From Stenotrophomonas aracearum (lineage in GTDB: Bacteria; Pseudomonadota; Gammaproteobacteria; Xanthomonadales; Xanthomonadaceae): 64,000 nucleotides of DNA. The notes under the pieces were generated by a model, which did not search any database, was not told the origin of the DNA, and worked only from the letters and a program-made list of their open reading frames with translations. The DNA is taken from assembly GCF_031834615.1 (NCBI RefSeq), contig NZ_CP115543.1, positions 372,001 through 436,000 on the forward strand. Reading direction: 5' to 3'. Of the stretch, positions 42,602 through 51,707 are shown in pieces (within the stretch, counting starts at the first letter, position 1; every line of letters begins with the position of its first letter). The translations under genes were made by a program, and so were the position numbers.

Positions 42602-43462
42602 TTACTGCGCCTTGATCGCCATCGCCTGCAAACCAGTGCCGTCCAGCTTCTGCTTGGCTTCAGCCAGTTCGCCGGCACTGCCATACGGGCCCATGCGCAC
42701 GCGGTAGACCGTCTTGCCGTTGATCTGGGCAGACTCCACCCGTGCAGCCAGGCCGATCATCGCCAGTTTTGCCTTGGTGGCTTCCGCATCACCCGACGCA
42801 CCAAAGGCACCGGCCTGCAGGATGTAACGCACGTTGCTGGCCGCCGGTTGGGCGGCGGCTGCCGGCGTGGCTGCAGCCGTGGTCGTCGCTTCCGGCTTGG
42901 GCGTCGCTGCCTCTGCAACCGGCTTCGGCGCTGCCGCGGCAGCCGGGCGCTCGGTCACCGGCGCCGGCAACGGGGCCGGCGCGGCGGTCGTGGTGGCTGC
43001 GGTCGCAGCAGTAGCAGTCGGAGCCGCTGCGGCCGCCGGTACCGGGCGGCCTTCCAGCGCAGCCTGCGCACGCTGTGCTTCAGCCTTGGCCTTGCGCTGC
43101 TCTTCCGCGCGCGCGCTGGCGGCCAGCTCCGCGTCGGACATTTCCACTTCCTTGCCAGGCAGCAGGGTGTAGAAGTCGTACTGCGTCGCCGCCGGCTTGG
43201 CCGGTTCGGCAGGCTTGGCCGCACCCGGCTTGGGCAGTTCGGTGCCCGCGTCGGTGTCGGCGTCGCTGACCGGGGCCGGCTGCGCGTTCGGGTCGGGCTG
43301 CGGCCCTACCCGCAGGAAGCCGTCGCCATCGTTCTTGAACAGGTTCGGTGCCGCCAGGAACACCACGGCCGCAATCGCCACACCGGCCACCAGCCATACC
43401 CATCCGGGCGTGCCTTGGCTGGTGTTGCGTCGCGCCTGGCTCTTGCCGCGTCGTGCTGCCAT
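42602..43462 (-). CDS. FtsN-like SPOR-domain cell-division protein
   Basis: 286 residues: basic cytoplasmic tail (AARRGKSQARRNTSQGTPGW), one transmembrane helix (about 22-40), a long Pro/Ala linker and a C-terminal SPOR domain (about 210-285, NVRYILQAGAFGASGDAEAT to LQAMAIKAQ). The conserved FYTLLPGKEVEM segment near residue 97 is typical of FtsN/DedD relatives. It follows argS by 18 bp, the same order as argS-ftsN in pseudomonads. A role in septal wall synthesis is inferred; an essential-peptide region is not certain. Confidence 0.85.
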   Translation of the reverse strand: MAARRGKSQARRNTSQGTPGWVWLVAGVAIAAVVFLAAPNLFKNDGDGFLRVGPQPDPNAQPAPVSDADTDAGTELPKPGAAKPAEPAKPAATQYDFYTLLPGKEVEMSDAELAASARAEEQRKAKAEAQRAQAALEGRPVPAAAAAPTATAATAATTTAAPAPLPAPVTERPAAAAAPKPVAEAATPKPEATTTAAATPAAAAQPAASNVRYILQAGAFGASGDAEATKAKLAMIGLAARVESAQINGKTVYRVRMGPYGSAGELAEAKQKLDGTGLQAMAIKAQ

Positions 43463-43480
43463 TTACTGCTTCTCCACTGC

Positions 43481-45169
43481 TTACATTTTTTCCGGGGCGG
43501 AAACGCCCAGGATGTTCAGGCCATTGGCCAGCACCTGGCGCGCCGCGCACGCCAGCGTGAGCTTGGCATTGCGCTCGGCGTCGTCAGCCACCAGCACCTG
43601 GGTGCCGTGATACCACGTGTGGAAGGCATGCGCCAATTCACGCAGGTACTGCGCCACCAGGTGCGGTTCCAGCGCCACGCCGGCCGCTTCCACCACTTCC
43701 GGGAAGCGCGACATTTCCACCATCAGCCACAGCGACGGTTCGTCGGTCAGCGACGCCAGTCCGGTCATGCCTTCGGCCGGGGTGTACGACAGCTTCTTCT
43801 CCTGCGCCTGGCGCAGCAGGCTGCAGACCCGGGCGTGCGCATACTGCACGTAGAACACCGGGTTGTCGTTGCTCTGCTGGCGGGCCAGGTCGATATCGAA
43901 GGTCAGCTGCGAATCGGGCTTGCGCGCGATCAGGAACCAACGGGTCGCGTCGCGGCCGGCTTCGTCGATCAGGTCGCGCAGGGTCAGGTAGCTGCCGGCG
44001 CGCTTGGAAAGCTTCACTTCCTCGCCGCCGCGCATCACCGTCACCATCTGGTGCAGCACGTACTCGGGCCAGCCCTTGGGAATGCCCACGTCCAGCGCCT
44101 GAAGGCCCGCGCGCACGCGCGCCAGCGAACCGTGGTGGTCCGCGCCCAGCTCGGTGATCGCGCGCTCGTAGCCGCGCTGCCACTTGCTCAGGTGGTAGGC
44201 CACGTCCGGCAGGAAGTAGGTGTAGGTGCCGTCGGACTTGCGCATCACGCGGTCCTTGTCGTCACCGAAGTCGGTCGAACGCAGCCACAGCGCGCCGCCT
44301 TCCTCATAGGTGTGGCCGGCCGCATTGAGCTGGGCCACGGTCTCTTCAACCTTGCCGTCCTTGTACAGCGAGCTTTCCAGGAAGTAGATGTCGAAATCCA
44401 CCCCGAATGCGGCCAGGTCCTGGTTCTGCTCGTTGCGCAGGTAGGCCACCGCGAAGCGGCGGATCGCGTCCAGGTTGTCCGGGTCGCGCTCGCCCACCAC
44501 CGAATGGCCTTCCAGCTCCACGGTGGCGCCGGCCAGATAGGCCTTGGCCACGTCTTCGATGTAGTCGCCGCGGTAGCCGCCTTCCGGCCAGCCGGCGTCG
44601 TCGGGCTTGATGCCCTTCGCGCGCGCTTGGGTGGAAAGGGCCAGGTTCTCGATCTGCACGCCGGCGTCGTTGTAGTAGAACTCGCGCTTGGCGTTCCAGC
44701 CGTTCACTTCCAGCAGGCGTGCCAGGCTGTCGCCGATTGCCGCCGCGCGGCCATGGCCGACATGCAGCGGACCGGTCGGGTTGGCCGAAACGTATTCCAC
44801 GCCCACGGTGCGGCCGTTGCCGCTCAGGTTGTGGCCGTATTCGGCGCCTTCCTTCAGCACGCTGGTCGCTTCGCGCTGGTACGCGCTGGGGGCCAGGTGG
44901 AAGTTGATGAAGCCCGGGCCGGCGATTTCCACGCGCAGCACGTCGTCGCTCTTGGGCAGCGCATCGAGCAGCGCCTGGGCCAGGGCGCGCGGGTTGCTGC
45001 GCGCCGGCTTGGCCAGCAGCATCGCGGCATTGGTGGCGAAATCACCGTGTTCGCGGGTCTTCGGGCGTTCCACCACGAATTCCGGGGTCAGGGTATCGGC
45101 CGGCAAGGTGCCGTTGGCGCGCAAGGCTTCAATGCCCTGGCTGATCAGGGCGCGGAGGAGATTTTTCAC
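43481..45169 (-). CDS. argS: Arginine--tRNA ligase
   Basis: 562-residue class I synthetase charging tRNA-Arg. HIGH motif in [19 protein letters not shown] near residue 120; no strict KMSKS, but the equivalent KLSKRAG is near 385. The N-terminal Add1 domain (about 1-105) and the C-terminal DALR anticodon domain are complete. GTG at 45169 with GGAGGA... upstream on the minus strand context of the gene. First gene of the argS-ftsN-like operon. The 153 bp to radC show no gene. Confidence 0.95.
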   Translation of the reverse strand: MKNLLRALISQGIEALRANGTLPADTLTPEFVVERPKTREHGDFATNAAMLLAKPARSNPRALAQALLDALPKSDDVLRVEIAGPGFINFHLAPSAYQREATSVLKEGAEYGHNLSGNGRTVGVEYVSANPTGPLHVGHGRAAAIGDSLARLLEVNGWNAKREFYYNDAGVQIENLALSTQARAKGIKPDDAGWPEGGYRGDYIEDVAKAYLAGATVELEGHSVVGERDPDNLDAIRRFAVAYLRNEQNQDLAAFGVDFDIYFLESSLYKDGKVEETVAQLNAAGHTYEEGGALWLRSTDFGDDKDRVMRKSDGTYTYFLPDVAYHLSKWQRGYERAITELGADHHGSLARVRAGLQALDVGIPKGWPEYVLHQMVTVMRGGEEVKLSKRAGSYLTLRDLIDEAGRDATRWFLIARKPDSQLTFDIDLARQQSNDNPVFYVQYAHARVCSLLRQAQEKKLSYTPAEGMTGLASLTDEPSLWLMVEMSRFPEVVEAAGVALEPHLVAQYLRELAHAFHTWYHGTQVLVADDAERNAKLTLACAARQVLANGLNILGVSAPEKM

Positions 45170-45322
45170 AAGGCCTGCTTTGGGACTGGAGCGGCGGAAT
45201 CGGTAATTTTAGCCCAGAAGGCGCCCCGATCCATTGAACCGGGGCAGAGCGGGGGTCGGGAAGGCCCGGGGGGCCGGGTTTTTAGGTGCTACTGGGGCCG
45301 GGGGCTGAGCAGGCCGTTCAGC

Positions 45323-46015
45323 TCAGGGGGCGGGGCCGGCCCGCAGCCACCCCCGCTGGGCCATGGAAACCGCCGGGCCATCCCCCACGACGATATGGTC
45401 CACCAGCCGCATGCCCACCAGCGCCAGGGCCTGGTGGAGCTGGTGGGTGATCTGACGGTCGGCCGCCGAGGGTTCGGCCCGTCCAGACGGGTGGTTGTGA
45501 CTGACGATCACCGCCGCCGCGTTGTGCAGCAGGGCCCGGCGGACCACCTCGCGTGGGTACACGGCTGCCTCGTCCACGGTGCCGGTGAAAAGCTCCTCGT
45601 AGGCCAAGGTTCGGTTGCGGGTATCCAGAAACAGCGCCGCGAACACCTCCTGCGGGCGCGGTCGCAGCCGCAATTTGAAGAAGCGCGCAGCCGAGTCGGG
45701 GTCGCAGAAGCTGTCGCCCCGTTCCAGGTCGGACATGACGTGGCGACTGGCCAGTTCCAGTGCGGCGACCAGTTTGCAGGCGCGGGCCGGACCCATGGTC
45801 GGCAGCTTCATCAACGTGGCCGCATCCAGATCGAGCAGTCGGCGCAACGGGCCATGTTCGTCCAGCAGTCGCCGGGCACTCTGCACCGCATCCATCCCGC
45901 CACTGCCGCTACCGATGAACAGCGCGAGCAGTTCCGATTCGGACAATGCGCGCGGACCGCGCGCCAGCAGCTTCTCGCGAGGTCGGTCGTCCTCGGGCCA
46001 GTCTTTGATTGCCAT
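45323..46015 (-). CDS. radC: RadC-family JAB/MPN protein
   Basis: 230 residues: an N-terminal helix-hairpin-helix part (about 1-80, MKLPTMGPARACKLVAALEL) and a C-terminal JAB domain with the metal motif SHNHPSG (about 175), upstream Glu in EELFTG and a later Asp. RadC is no longer considered a repair protein; function unknown. In E. coli and relatives radC sits next to dfp(coaBC)-dut; here the two are separated by the 3.9-kb insert at 46123-49678. Confidence 0.93.
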   Translation of the reverse strand: MAIKDWPEDDRPREKLLARGPRALSESELLALFIGSGSGGMDAVQSARRLLDEHGPLRRLLDLDAATLMKLPTMGPARACKLVAALELASRHVMSDLERGDSFCDPDSAARFFKLRLRPRPQEVFAALFLDTRNRTLAYEELFTGTVDEAAVYPREVVRRALLHNAAAVIVSHNHPSGRAEPSAADRQITHQLHQALALVGMRLVDHIVVGDGPAVSMAQRGWLRAGPAP

Positions 46016-46122
46016 GCCGGCAGTGTTGATCCACGTGCCGCACAGCGGATATAGGGAACTGCCGCGCCGTCCGGTAAGTTCCCATGCAAGCAGAGCCAGA
46101 AGCAGCGTGCGCTGCTGAAGGA

Positions 46123-47553
46123 TCAGCCAGGCAATTTGAAGTAGCGCGCACTCATTTGCCCCACCACGTCCGCCACCGCCCCCACGCTCGGCTTCTGTTC
46201 CGGCGACATCGACATGACGATCTCCTCGCGGCAGGCCAGGTCGTCGCCGTCCAGTTGCGAGTAACTGATCCGCAACGTGTTCCAGTTCAACACATCCGGC
46301 TGCACCGTCACCACGCCGCTGCGGCTGATCCAGTCCTTGGTCTTCGACAAGCGCAGTGTGCGCATCGTGTCGGTGGAATCGGCATACAGCCGCTGCGACG
46401 GAATGGCGGGATGGGGATCGCTGGCCAGGTGCTCGAACAAGGCCTTGTTGAACTCACAGAACCAGGCGGGTCGCTTCCACGCTTCCGGATGATTCAACTC
46501 CTGGCGGGCTCGGGCCCACGAAGCCGCCTGGGCGACGCCTTCGGGCTTGGGCTGCTTCCTGGGCGGCTTGCTGGTGCGTCCGGTCGTGCCCAATGCGGCT
46601 GCCTGTTCCTCGAATGCCGTTCCCTTGAAGCGGCGGACGTCGGCTTTCAGGAGCTTGCCCTGTGCGGAGAGCGCCTCAGCCAGGGCCATCGCCACGTCTT
46701 CGTTGCCTGCGTTCAAGGCCAGTGTCAGTGGCGTGCGGCCGCGTTCGTTGGCAGCTGCGGGATCCAAGCCCCATTCGAGGAGCAGACGAGTGGCAGCCAC
46801 GGGATCGCCCAGGCGGTGCCAGGTGGTGGAAAAGCCGCCACGGCTTGCCTTGAGCCCGTCCACATCGCCGGCCGCGTACATCAGGGCGTTGGAGCCGGTG
46901 GGATTGACCACATGCACGTTGGCGCCGCGCTCGGCCAGGAAGCGCAATAGGGGCGCACTTCCCATGTAGGCAGCCATCAGCACCGGTGTATACATCTGAC
47001 GGTGGTCCATGGCTTCAATGCTGGCGCCGGCCTGCAGCAGTGCGTCGACGGCCTGGAAGATGAGCGCCATTTCTGCCGAGTCCGCGTCCTGCTCGAACGC
47101 ACTGTTGAACACCTCGCCACGCATTTCGCGCAGGCCGATCGCGGTGCAGATCGGGGAGTCCTTGGTCAGGCGTGGGTTCGCACCGGCGGCCAGCAACAGG
47201 CGCAGCTTCTCCAGTGCCTGCGCGGTCGGGCCGAAGATGAAATCGCGGCAGGTGGTGGAAAGCGGGGTGGCGCCGCGGCCGGCGGCCTTGTTCGGGTCCG
47301 CGCCACGCTCCAGCAGCAGGGAGACCAAGGCCACATGCGCATCGAGGCGGCGCGTCACCGTGGCCACATCCGGGCCATCGCTGTGCAGCATGCTGTTGTT
47401 GCAGACCCAGTACAGGGCACGTTCGTTGTGGCGCAGCCGGATACGGTCCGGGTGCACGCCCGAGAGAACCAGCCGCTCGATCTCGGCGAAGGCGTTCTCG
47501 CAGGTAGGGAAGTCATCCAGAACAACAGACGAAGACGAGGTGGCCACGGGCAT
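46123..47553 (-). CDS. Ankyrin-repeat protein
   Basis: 476 residues, no signal peptide. At least five ankyrin-type units: VSLLLERGADPNKAAGRGAT near 110, LRLLLAAGANPRLT near 145, AVDALLQAGASIEAMDHRQM near 190, LLRFLAERGANVHVVNPTGS near 225 and TRLLLEWGLDPAAANERGRT near 278. After a Lys/Pro linker (about 325-345) the last 110 residues form a different domain (WFCEFNKALFEHLA, then TLRISYSQLDGDDLACREEI), which I do not recognise. ATG 47553 is chosen over upstream starts lacking repeat character. Last gene of the leftward group in the radC-coaBC insert; role unknown. Confidence 0.72.
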   Translation of the reverse strand: MPVATSSSSVVLDDFPTCENAFAEIERLVLSGVHPDRIRLRHNERALYWVCNNSMLHSDGPDVATVTRRLDAHVALVSLLLERGADPNKAAGRGATPLSTTCRDFIFGPTAQALEKLRLLLAAGANPRLTKDSPICTAIGLREMRGEVFNSAFEQDADSAEMALIFQAVDALLQAGASIEAMDHRQMYTPVLMAAYMGSAPLLRFLAERGANVHVVNPTGSNALMYAAGDVDGLKASRGGFSTTWHRLGDPVAATRLLLEWGLDPAAANERGRTPLTLALNAGNEDVAMALAEALSAQGKLLKADVRRFKGTAFEEQAAALGTTGRTSKPPRKQPKPEGVAQAASWARARQELNHPEAWKRPAWFCEFNKALFEHLASDPHPAIPSQRLYADSTDTMRTLRLSKTKDWISRSGVVTVQPDVLNWNTLRISYSQLDGDDLACREEIVMSMSPEQKPSVGAVADVVGQMSARYFKLPG

Positions 47554-47724
47554 CGGTCCTTGATTGAGTGGACCAATGCTAGCAGTCACGGTGCGTGTGG
47601 ATACTGGACAGATTGCCAAGTTCCCGCGCTGCGTCCCTTTCACACTCTAGCCTGCAAAAGCTGATCAACCCACAGTGGAACCGTTGACACAGGCAGCAAA
47701 CTTTGAGTCTGCCTCTCGAGGCAG

Positions 47725-47883
47725 TCAGTTTTTCTTCATGTAGGCGACACCCATGCCGCCAGAGAGGCATCCAACGAAAATAGGGAGTGACAATTGGATC
47801 GAAGCGCCCAGCAACGTCGCCGTCGCCGCACAGCTGGCGCCGATTAGCGCGCTTATGATCAGTGCAGAAATCTGTCTGTTCAC
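47725..47883 (-). CDS. 52-residue membrane peptide, candidate bacteriocin immunity protein
   Basis: GTG start at 47883 with TGGAG 6 nt upstream. The peptide opens MNRQISALIISALIGAS and has two hydrophobic helices (about 5-27 and 28-45), ending in basic MKKN. It lies 170 bp downstream of, and in the same direction as, the double-glycine peptide gene. Class II bacteriocin operons often carry a small cationic or hydrophobic immunity peptide in this position. That function is inferred from context only; no homology is recognised. A short GAGGCAG hairpin overlaps its end. Confidence 0.45.
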   Translation of the reverse strand: MNRQISALIISALIGASCAATATLLGASIQLSLPIFVGCLSGGMGVAYMKKN

Positions 47884-48000
47884 GGAAATCTCCAGTCAAA
47901 GTTGGTCAAGAGCAGTCTTTAGTAGAAGGATGTACACCCACGAAGACTGAAGCGGCACGCCCAAGGAATCACCACAGGAAATTTGAAGATTCTTGGGAGC

Positions 48001-48027
48001 CGCGCAGGATCAAGGTGATCCTGCGCG
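48001..48027 (-). terminator. Perfect 12-bp hairpin between GG-peptide and membrane-peptide genes
   Basis: CGCGCAGGATCA, loop AGG, TGATCCTGCGCG, 27 bp after the GG-peptide stop. No T-run; likely an mRNA stabiliser or partial terminator that sets the ratio of the two products. Confidence 0.5.
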
Positions 48028-48053
48028 AGCAGAATGCTCTGTTCAGTCGTCTA

Positions 48054-48389
48054 TCAATTGGCCATGTACTGAACCATGATGGACGTGACAGCGCCAGTCA
48101 CCGCTCCGCCTATTCCACCGAGCCCTGCCCCAGCCAAAGCTCCGGGGCCCGCACCAAGGCCTCCCAGAAATGCCCCGGCCATGGCGCCCGTCACACCGCC
48201 ACCAATGGCGCCTGCGACGGCTCCGATGGTGGCCGCCTGACCGACCTGACTCCAGTTAACTCCCCCGCCTACCAGCTCCAACTCACTCAAGCTCAGTTCC
48301 CGAGGTCCATGCTGTGAAACCTGCTCCAGATGGAACGCGTTGATGCCAAGGATATCGGCAGTAGAAAAACCAACGTTGAGTACGTTCAT
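48054..48389 (-). CDS. Double-glycine-leader peptide, candidate class II bacteriocin
   Basis: 111 residues. The leader ends RELSLSELELVGGG, the classic double-glycine processing motif (L-S-x-x-E-L-x-x-V-x-G-G) cut by peptidase-containing ABC exporters. The predicted core of about 67 residues starts VNWSQVGQAATIGAVAGAIG and is a hydrophobic chain with many GxxxG/AxxxG spacings, as in two-peptide bacteriocins. ATG 48389 has GGAGAGTGAGCG upstream. No peptidase-ABC gene is nearby, so export would be in trans. A neighbouring small membrane protein may give immunity. Alternatives: a contact-dependent or signalling peptide. Confidence 0.65.
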   Translation of the reverse strand: MNVLNVGFSTADILGINAFHLEQVSQHGPRELSLSELELVGGGVNWSQVGQAATIGAVAGAIGGGVTGAMAGAFLGGLGAGPGALAGAGLGGIGGAVTGAVTSIMVQYMAN

Positions 48390-48787
48390 CGCTCACTCTC
48401 CATTTTGGCGACGCATCATTTGCGTCCGTGACCGGGTTCGAGCCCGGCGATTCGCCTGCAACTGGCGTGTGGGTAGTGTGGAGGGGCGTGCAGGAAGGCG
48501 AACATAGGAAACTGCCGCGTCATGTCGTCGGTGGCAATCGGAGATCACTCCGGTGCTCGGAATCAACCCCACAGGTATTGTGTACGCAAGCGAGTTTGTC
48601 TTGACTCTCTTTATCATCGGCGCCTGATTCAGAAAGACCGCTCATCGGTCGGCGGCGAAGTCTACGAGCGGTTTGCAGGCAGACGCTGGACTGCCGTCGC
48701 AGTATTGGAAAAATCTATTGCTCCGGAAGCAGAGGTGTCGGAACTGGCGTCGCCTAGCGCGCGATCAGCGACAACTGCACCTTTCGC
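48390..48787. other. Intergenic region upstream of the GG-peptide gene
   Basis: 398 bp without a supported gene; short open frames on both strands lack ribosome sites and coding character. It holds the promoter of the leftward GG-peptide gene. A CCGGG TTCGAG CCCGG hairpin at about 48432 looks like a tRNA T-arm but no cloverleaf surrounds it. Confidence 0.45.
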
Positions 48788-49678
48788 TCACCGGCACACG
48801 GCCACTACTTGGCTTCTCTGGTCGATCAACACCACCGCGTTCTGCAGCGCACGCGCGCCGACCAGCACTTCCGGGTACTTCGGCGAGACGCGCACCTCCG
48901 CTTGGGCCTGGCTTACCTGTCCTACGCGGATAGGCTGCTGGACCGTCCCACGCCAGCTTTCCAGCTGGCCGTTGGTCAGCTGCGAAAGGACCGCCTCGCC
49001 CAACGGCTGCTCAGAGACCTGTTCGTAAGCGGACTGTGGCAGCACGAAGCCGACGTTGGCGCCGGTGTCGAGCTGGGCAACGAAGGTGTGCGTACCTACC
49101 GATACCGGAATGCGGAAGGCCCGTGTATAGGCAAGGGCATTGGCGGCAGCCGGGTCCAGCTTCAGTGCTCGGGTGAACGCCAACGTCTTGTTCGGGTAAT
49201 CAATCCGCAGCAGGCCGTCGGCAAAGAAGTCGCGGGCGAGGATTCCGTCGAACGCGGCCTCGGGTGCGTTGCGTGCGTTGTAGTCGCGGGCGATCACTTC
49301 CACGTTCCGGTGCACCGCATCGCCCAGTTCCAGCGCATCGAGCCGCACGGTGTCCACGCCGGCCTTGGTCACACCGTCCGAAGTGGTGGTTTCCCCATGC
49401 CGCGGCAGGTCCAACGCCGTGACCAGGCGCATGTCCGCCCGCCCGATGCCGCTGGCGCCTGTGTCCACAGCGAACCGGTACGGTCCTTGGCCGTTGACCC
49501 GTGCCTGCACGTAGATGCGCCCATCGATGCTTTCGAACGGCACCTGCACCAAGGCGTCGGCAATGGGCTGATGGGCGAGCCCGCAGGCATCGGCCCCGGT
49601 TGCCGGAGGCGAGGCGCTCGCGGCTGCGGCGGGGAGGAGAACAAGGAGCGAAAGCAGCTTCGGCAGGGCAGGGTGCAT
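48788..49678 (-). CDS. Exported retropepsin-like aspartic protease
   Basis: 296 residues. Signal peptide MHPALPKLLSLLVLLPAAAAS, then two aspartyl-protease-like halves: FAVDTGASG near residue 76 and AQLDTGANVGF near 200, each followed by hydrophobic strands. Two DTG motifs in one chain suggest a pseudo-dimeric clan AA fold, in the periplasm. ATG 49678 is preferred to an upstream start that would bury the signal. First leftward gene of the radC-coaBC insert. Whether it processes the nearby GG peptide is speculation; substrate unknown. Confidence 0.75.
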   Translation of the reverse strand: MHPALPKLLSLLVLLPAAAASASPPATGADACGLAHQPIADALVQVPFESIDGRIYVQARVNGQGPYRFAVDTGASGIGRADMRLVTALDLPRHGETTTSDGVTKAGVDTVRLDALELGDAVHRNVEVIARDYNARNAPEAAFDGILARDFFADGLLRIDYPNKTLAFTRALKLDPAAANALAYTRAFRIPVSVGTHTFVAQLDTGANVGFVLPQSAYEQVSEQPLGEAVLSQLTNGQLESWRGTVQQPIRVGQVSQAQAEVRVSPKYPEVLVGARALQNAVVLIDQRSQVVAVCR

Positions 49679-49968
49679 GGCGCGTTCCTTGCGGTATGGA
49701 CGATTCCGGTCAGCGTCATCCTGCGTCCGGTGCGGTGCGGCCCGCATCCCGCCTGCGACGAATTACCCGATCCGACCGACAGGACCCCGGCCATATGGAG
49801 TGAACGACCCGGGATCCCGAGTCTCCCCGGCGACTTCAGCGCAGTTCCACGACGCCATCGCCCCGCCCCGCTCATGACAAAAAACACCGTTCTCATGCCC
49901 CTGGCGCATCAGGGCCGCAACAGAGCATCGGGTAAGCTACCCGCCTCAGATAGACAGGAATTCCGCAG

Positions 49969-51222
49969 GTGGCTGACTCCCCCCAGGCTTCCCCGGCGCA
50001 GGCGCGCCCGCTGGCAGGCCAGAAGCTGTTGTTGTGCGTGGGTGGCGGCATCGCGGCCTACAAGTCGCTGGAGCTGGTGCGACGCCTGCGCGACGCCGGG
50101 GCCCAGGTGCAGGTGGCCATGACCGCCGGCGCCCAGCAGTTCGTGACCCCGCTGAGCTTCCAGGCCCTGTCCGGCCAGCCGACCCGCACCACCCTGTGGG
50201 ACAGCGCGGCCGAGCAGGCCATGGGCCATATCGAGCTGGCCCGCTGGGCCGACCGTATCGTGGTGGCCCCGGCCACTGCCGACCTGCTGGCGCGCCTGGC
50301 CAACGGCCATGCCGACGACCTGGTCACCACCCTGTGCCTGGCCACCACCGCGCCGCTCACCGTGTGCCCGGCGATGAACCACCGCATGTGGCTGCACCCG
50401 GCCACCCAAGCCAACATCAGCCTGCTGCGCGAGCGCGGTGCCCAGGTGATCGGCCCGGAAGACGGTCCGCTGGCCGAAGGCGAATCCGGCCCCGGCCGGC
50501 TCACCGAGCCGCATGCCATCGTGGCGGCGCTGGCCAGCCTGCGGGACCCGGCCGCCCCCGAGGTCGCCCAGGAACTGAAGGGCCTGCGCGTGGTGATCAG
50601 CGCCGGTCCCACCTATGAAGACCTGGACCCGGTCCGCTACGTGGGCAACCGCAGCAGCGGCAAGATGGGCTACGCGCTGGCCGCGGCCGCCGTGCGCCAG
50701 GGCGCCCAGGTGGTGCTGGTCAGCGGCCCGGTGCACCTGGCTACCCCGGCCGGGGTGCAGCGGGTGGACGTGCGCTCGGCCGCACAGATGCGCAGCGCCG
50801 TGCTCGACGCGCTACCGGCCGACATCTATATAGGGGCGGCCGCGGTGTCGGACTACACCCCGCGCCAGATCGCACCCCAGAAGCTGAAGAAGACGGCAGG
50901 TACGCAGACGTTGACGCTCGAACTGGTCCGTACGGCCGACATCCTGGCCGAGGTGGCCGCGCAGACCAACGCGCTCAAGCTGGTGGTCGGGTTTGCCGCT
51001 GAAACCCACGACGTGGAGAAGTACGCGCGCGGCAAGCTGGTCGACAAGCGGCTGGACCTGGTGATCGCCAATCAGGTCGGCATCACAACCGGTGGCTTCG
51101 AAAGCGACGAGAATGCTGCTACGGCGTACTGGCAGGGCGGGGAGCAGGTCTTCCCCGGCACCACCAAGGCGCTGCTGGCCGAACAACTGTTGTCCCTGAT
51201 TGCCCAGAGGTTGCACGCATGA
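49969..51222 (+). CDS. coaBC: Bifunctional phosphopantothenoylcysteine decarboxylase/synthetase
   Basis: 417 residues catalysing two steps of coenzyme A synthesis. The FMN-binding CoaC half has GGGIAAYKS near residue 24 and the PxMNxxMW-type motif CPAMNHRMW near 133. The CoaB half has [20 protein letters not shown] near 213 and PQKLKK near 302. GTG at 49969 with ACAGGAA upstream. First of the coaBC-dut-PMM operon; the dut start overlaps its stop by 4 bp. Confidence 0.95.
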   Translation: MADSPQASPAQARPLAGQKLLLCVGGGIAAYKSLELVRRLRDAGAQVQVAMTAGAQQFVTPLSFQALSGQPTRTTLWDSAAEQAMGHIELARWADRIVVAPATADLLARLANGHADDLVTTLCLATTAPLTVCPAMNHRMWLHPATQANISLLRERGAQVIGPEDGPLAEGESGPGRLTEPHAIVAALASLRDPAAPEVAQELKGLRVVISAGPTYEDLDPVRYVGNRSSGKMGYALAAAAVRQGAQVVLVSGPVHLATPAGVQRVDVRSAAQMRSAVLDALPADIYIGAAAVSDYTPRQIAPQKLKKTAGTQTLTLELVRTADILAEVAAQTNALKLVVGFAAETHDVEKYARGKLVDKRLDLVIANQVGITTGGFESDENAATAYWQGGEQVFPGTTKALLAEQLLSLIAQRLHA

Positions 51223-51692
51223 CCCAAGCCCCGTCCCTGCAGCCGCTGCAGGTGAAGCTGCTCGATCCACGCTTCGGCGACACGTGGCCCATGCCGGCCT
51301 ACGCCACCGAAGCCAGCGCCGGCCTCGACCTGCGCGCCGCGCTGGAAACCGAACTGACCCTGCAGCCGGGGGACACCGCGCTGATTCCCAGCGGTATCGC
51401 CATCCATATCGAAGACCCGAACCTGTGCGCGGTGGTGTTGCCGCGCTCCGGGCTCGGGCACCGGCACGGTATCGTGCTGGGCAACGGCACCGGCCTGATC
51501 GATGCCGACTACCAGGGACCGCTGCTGATCAGCGCCTGGAACCGTGGCCGCGAGGCCTTCACGCTGCAGCCCGGTGACCGTATTGCACAGTTGGTCGTGC
51601 TGCCGATTGCACGCGTGGACCTGCAGGTAGTGGATACTTTCACCGACAGCGCCAGGGGAACGGGTGGATTCGGCCATACCGGGGTGCGCTGA
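51219..51692 (+). CDS. dut: Deoxyuridine 5'-triphosphate nucleotidohydrolase
   Basis: 157-residue trimeric dUTPase, converting dUTP to dUMP. Motifs: [10 protein letters not shown] (1), PRSGLG (2), [13 protein letters not shown] (3), [11 protein letters not shown] (4) and the C-terminal GTGGFGHTG (5). All five present and in order. ATG overlaps the coaBC stop (ATGA). The order coaBC-dut-phosphomannomutase is the same as dfp-dut-algC in Pseudomonas. Confidence 0.96.
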   Translation: MTQAPSLQPLQVKLLDPRFGDTWPMPAYATEASAGLDLRAALETELTLQPGDTALIPSGIAIHIEDPNLCAVVLPRSGLGHRHGIVLGNGTGLIDADYQGPLLISAWNRGREAFTLQPGDRIAQLVVLPIARVDLQVVDTFTDSARGTGGFGHTGVR

Positions 51693-51707
51693 CAGGGGGT
51701 AACACCG

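Noticed and set aside
45240..45310. GC hairpin with T-run between radC and argS
   Set aside because: The T-run is on the plus strand while both flanking genes run leftward, so it would not terminate either.
48425..48460. tRNA-like T-arm (CCGGG TTCGAG CCCGG), possible attachment-site remnant
   Set aside because: Loop size does not fit a T-loop with a 5-bp stem, and no acceptor, D or anticodon arm is found on either strand; no integrase or duplicate end nearby.
48393..48617. Small minus-strand gene upstream of the GG peptide
   Set aside because: Arg/Thr-rich product with no ribosome site; looks like chance open frame in the promoter region.
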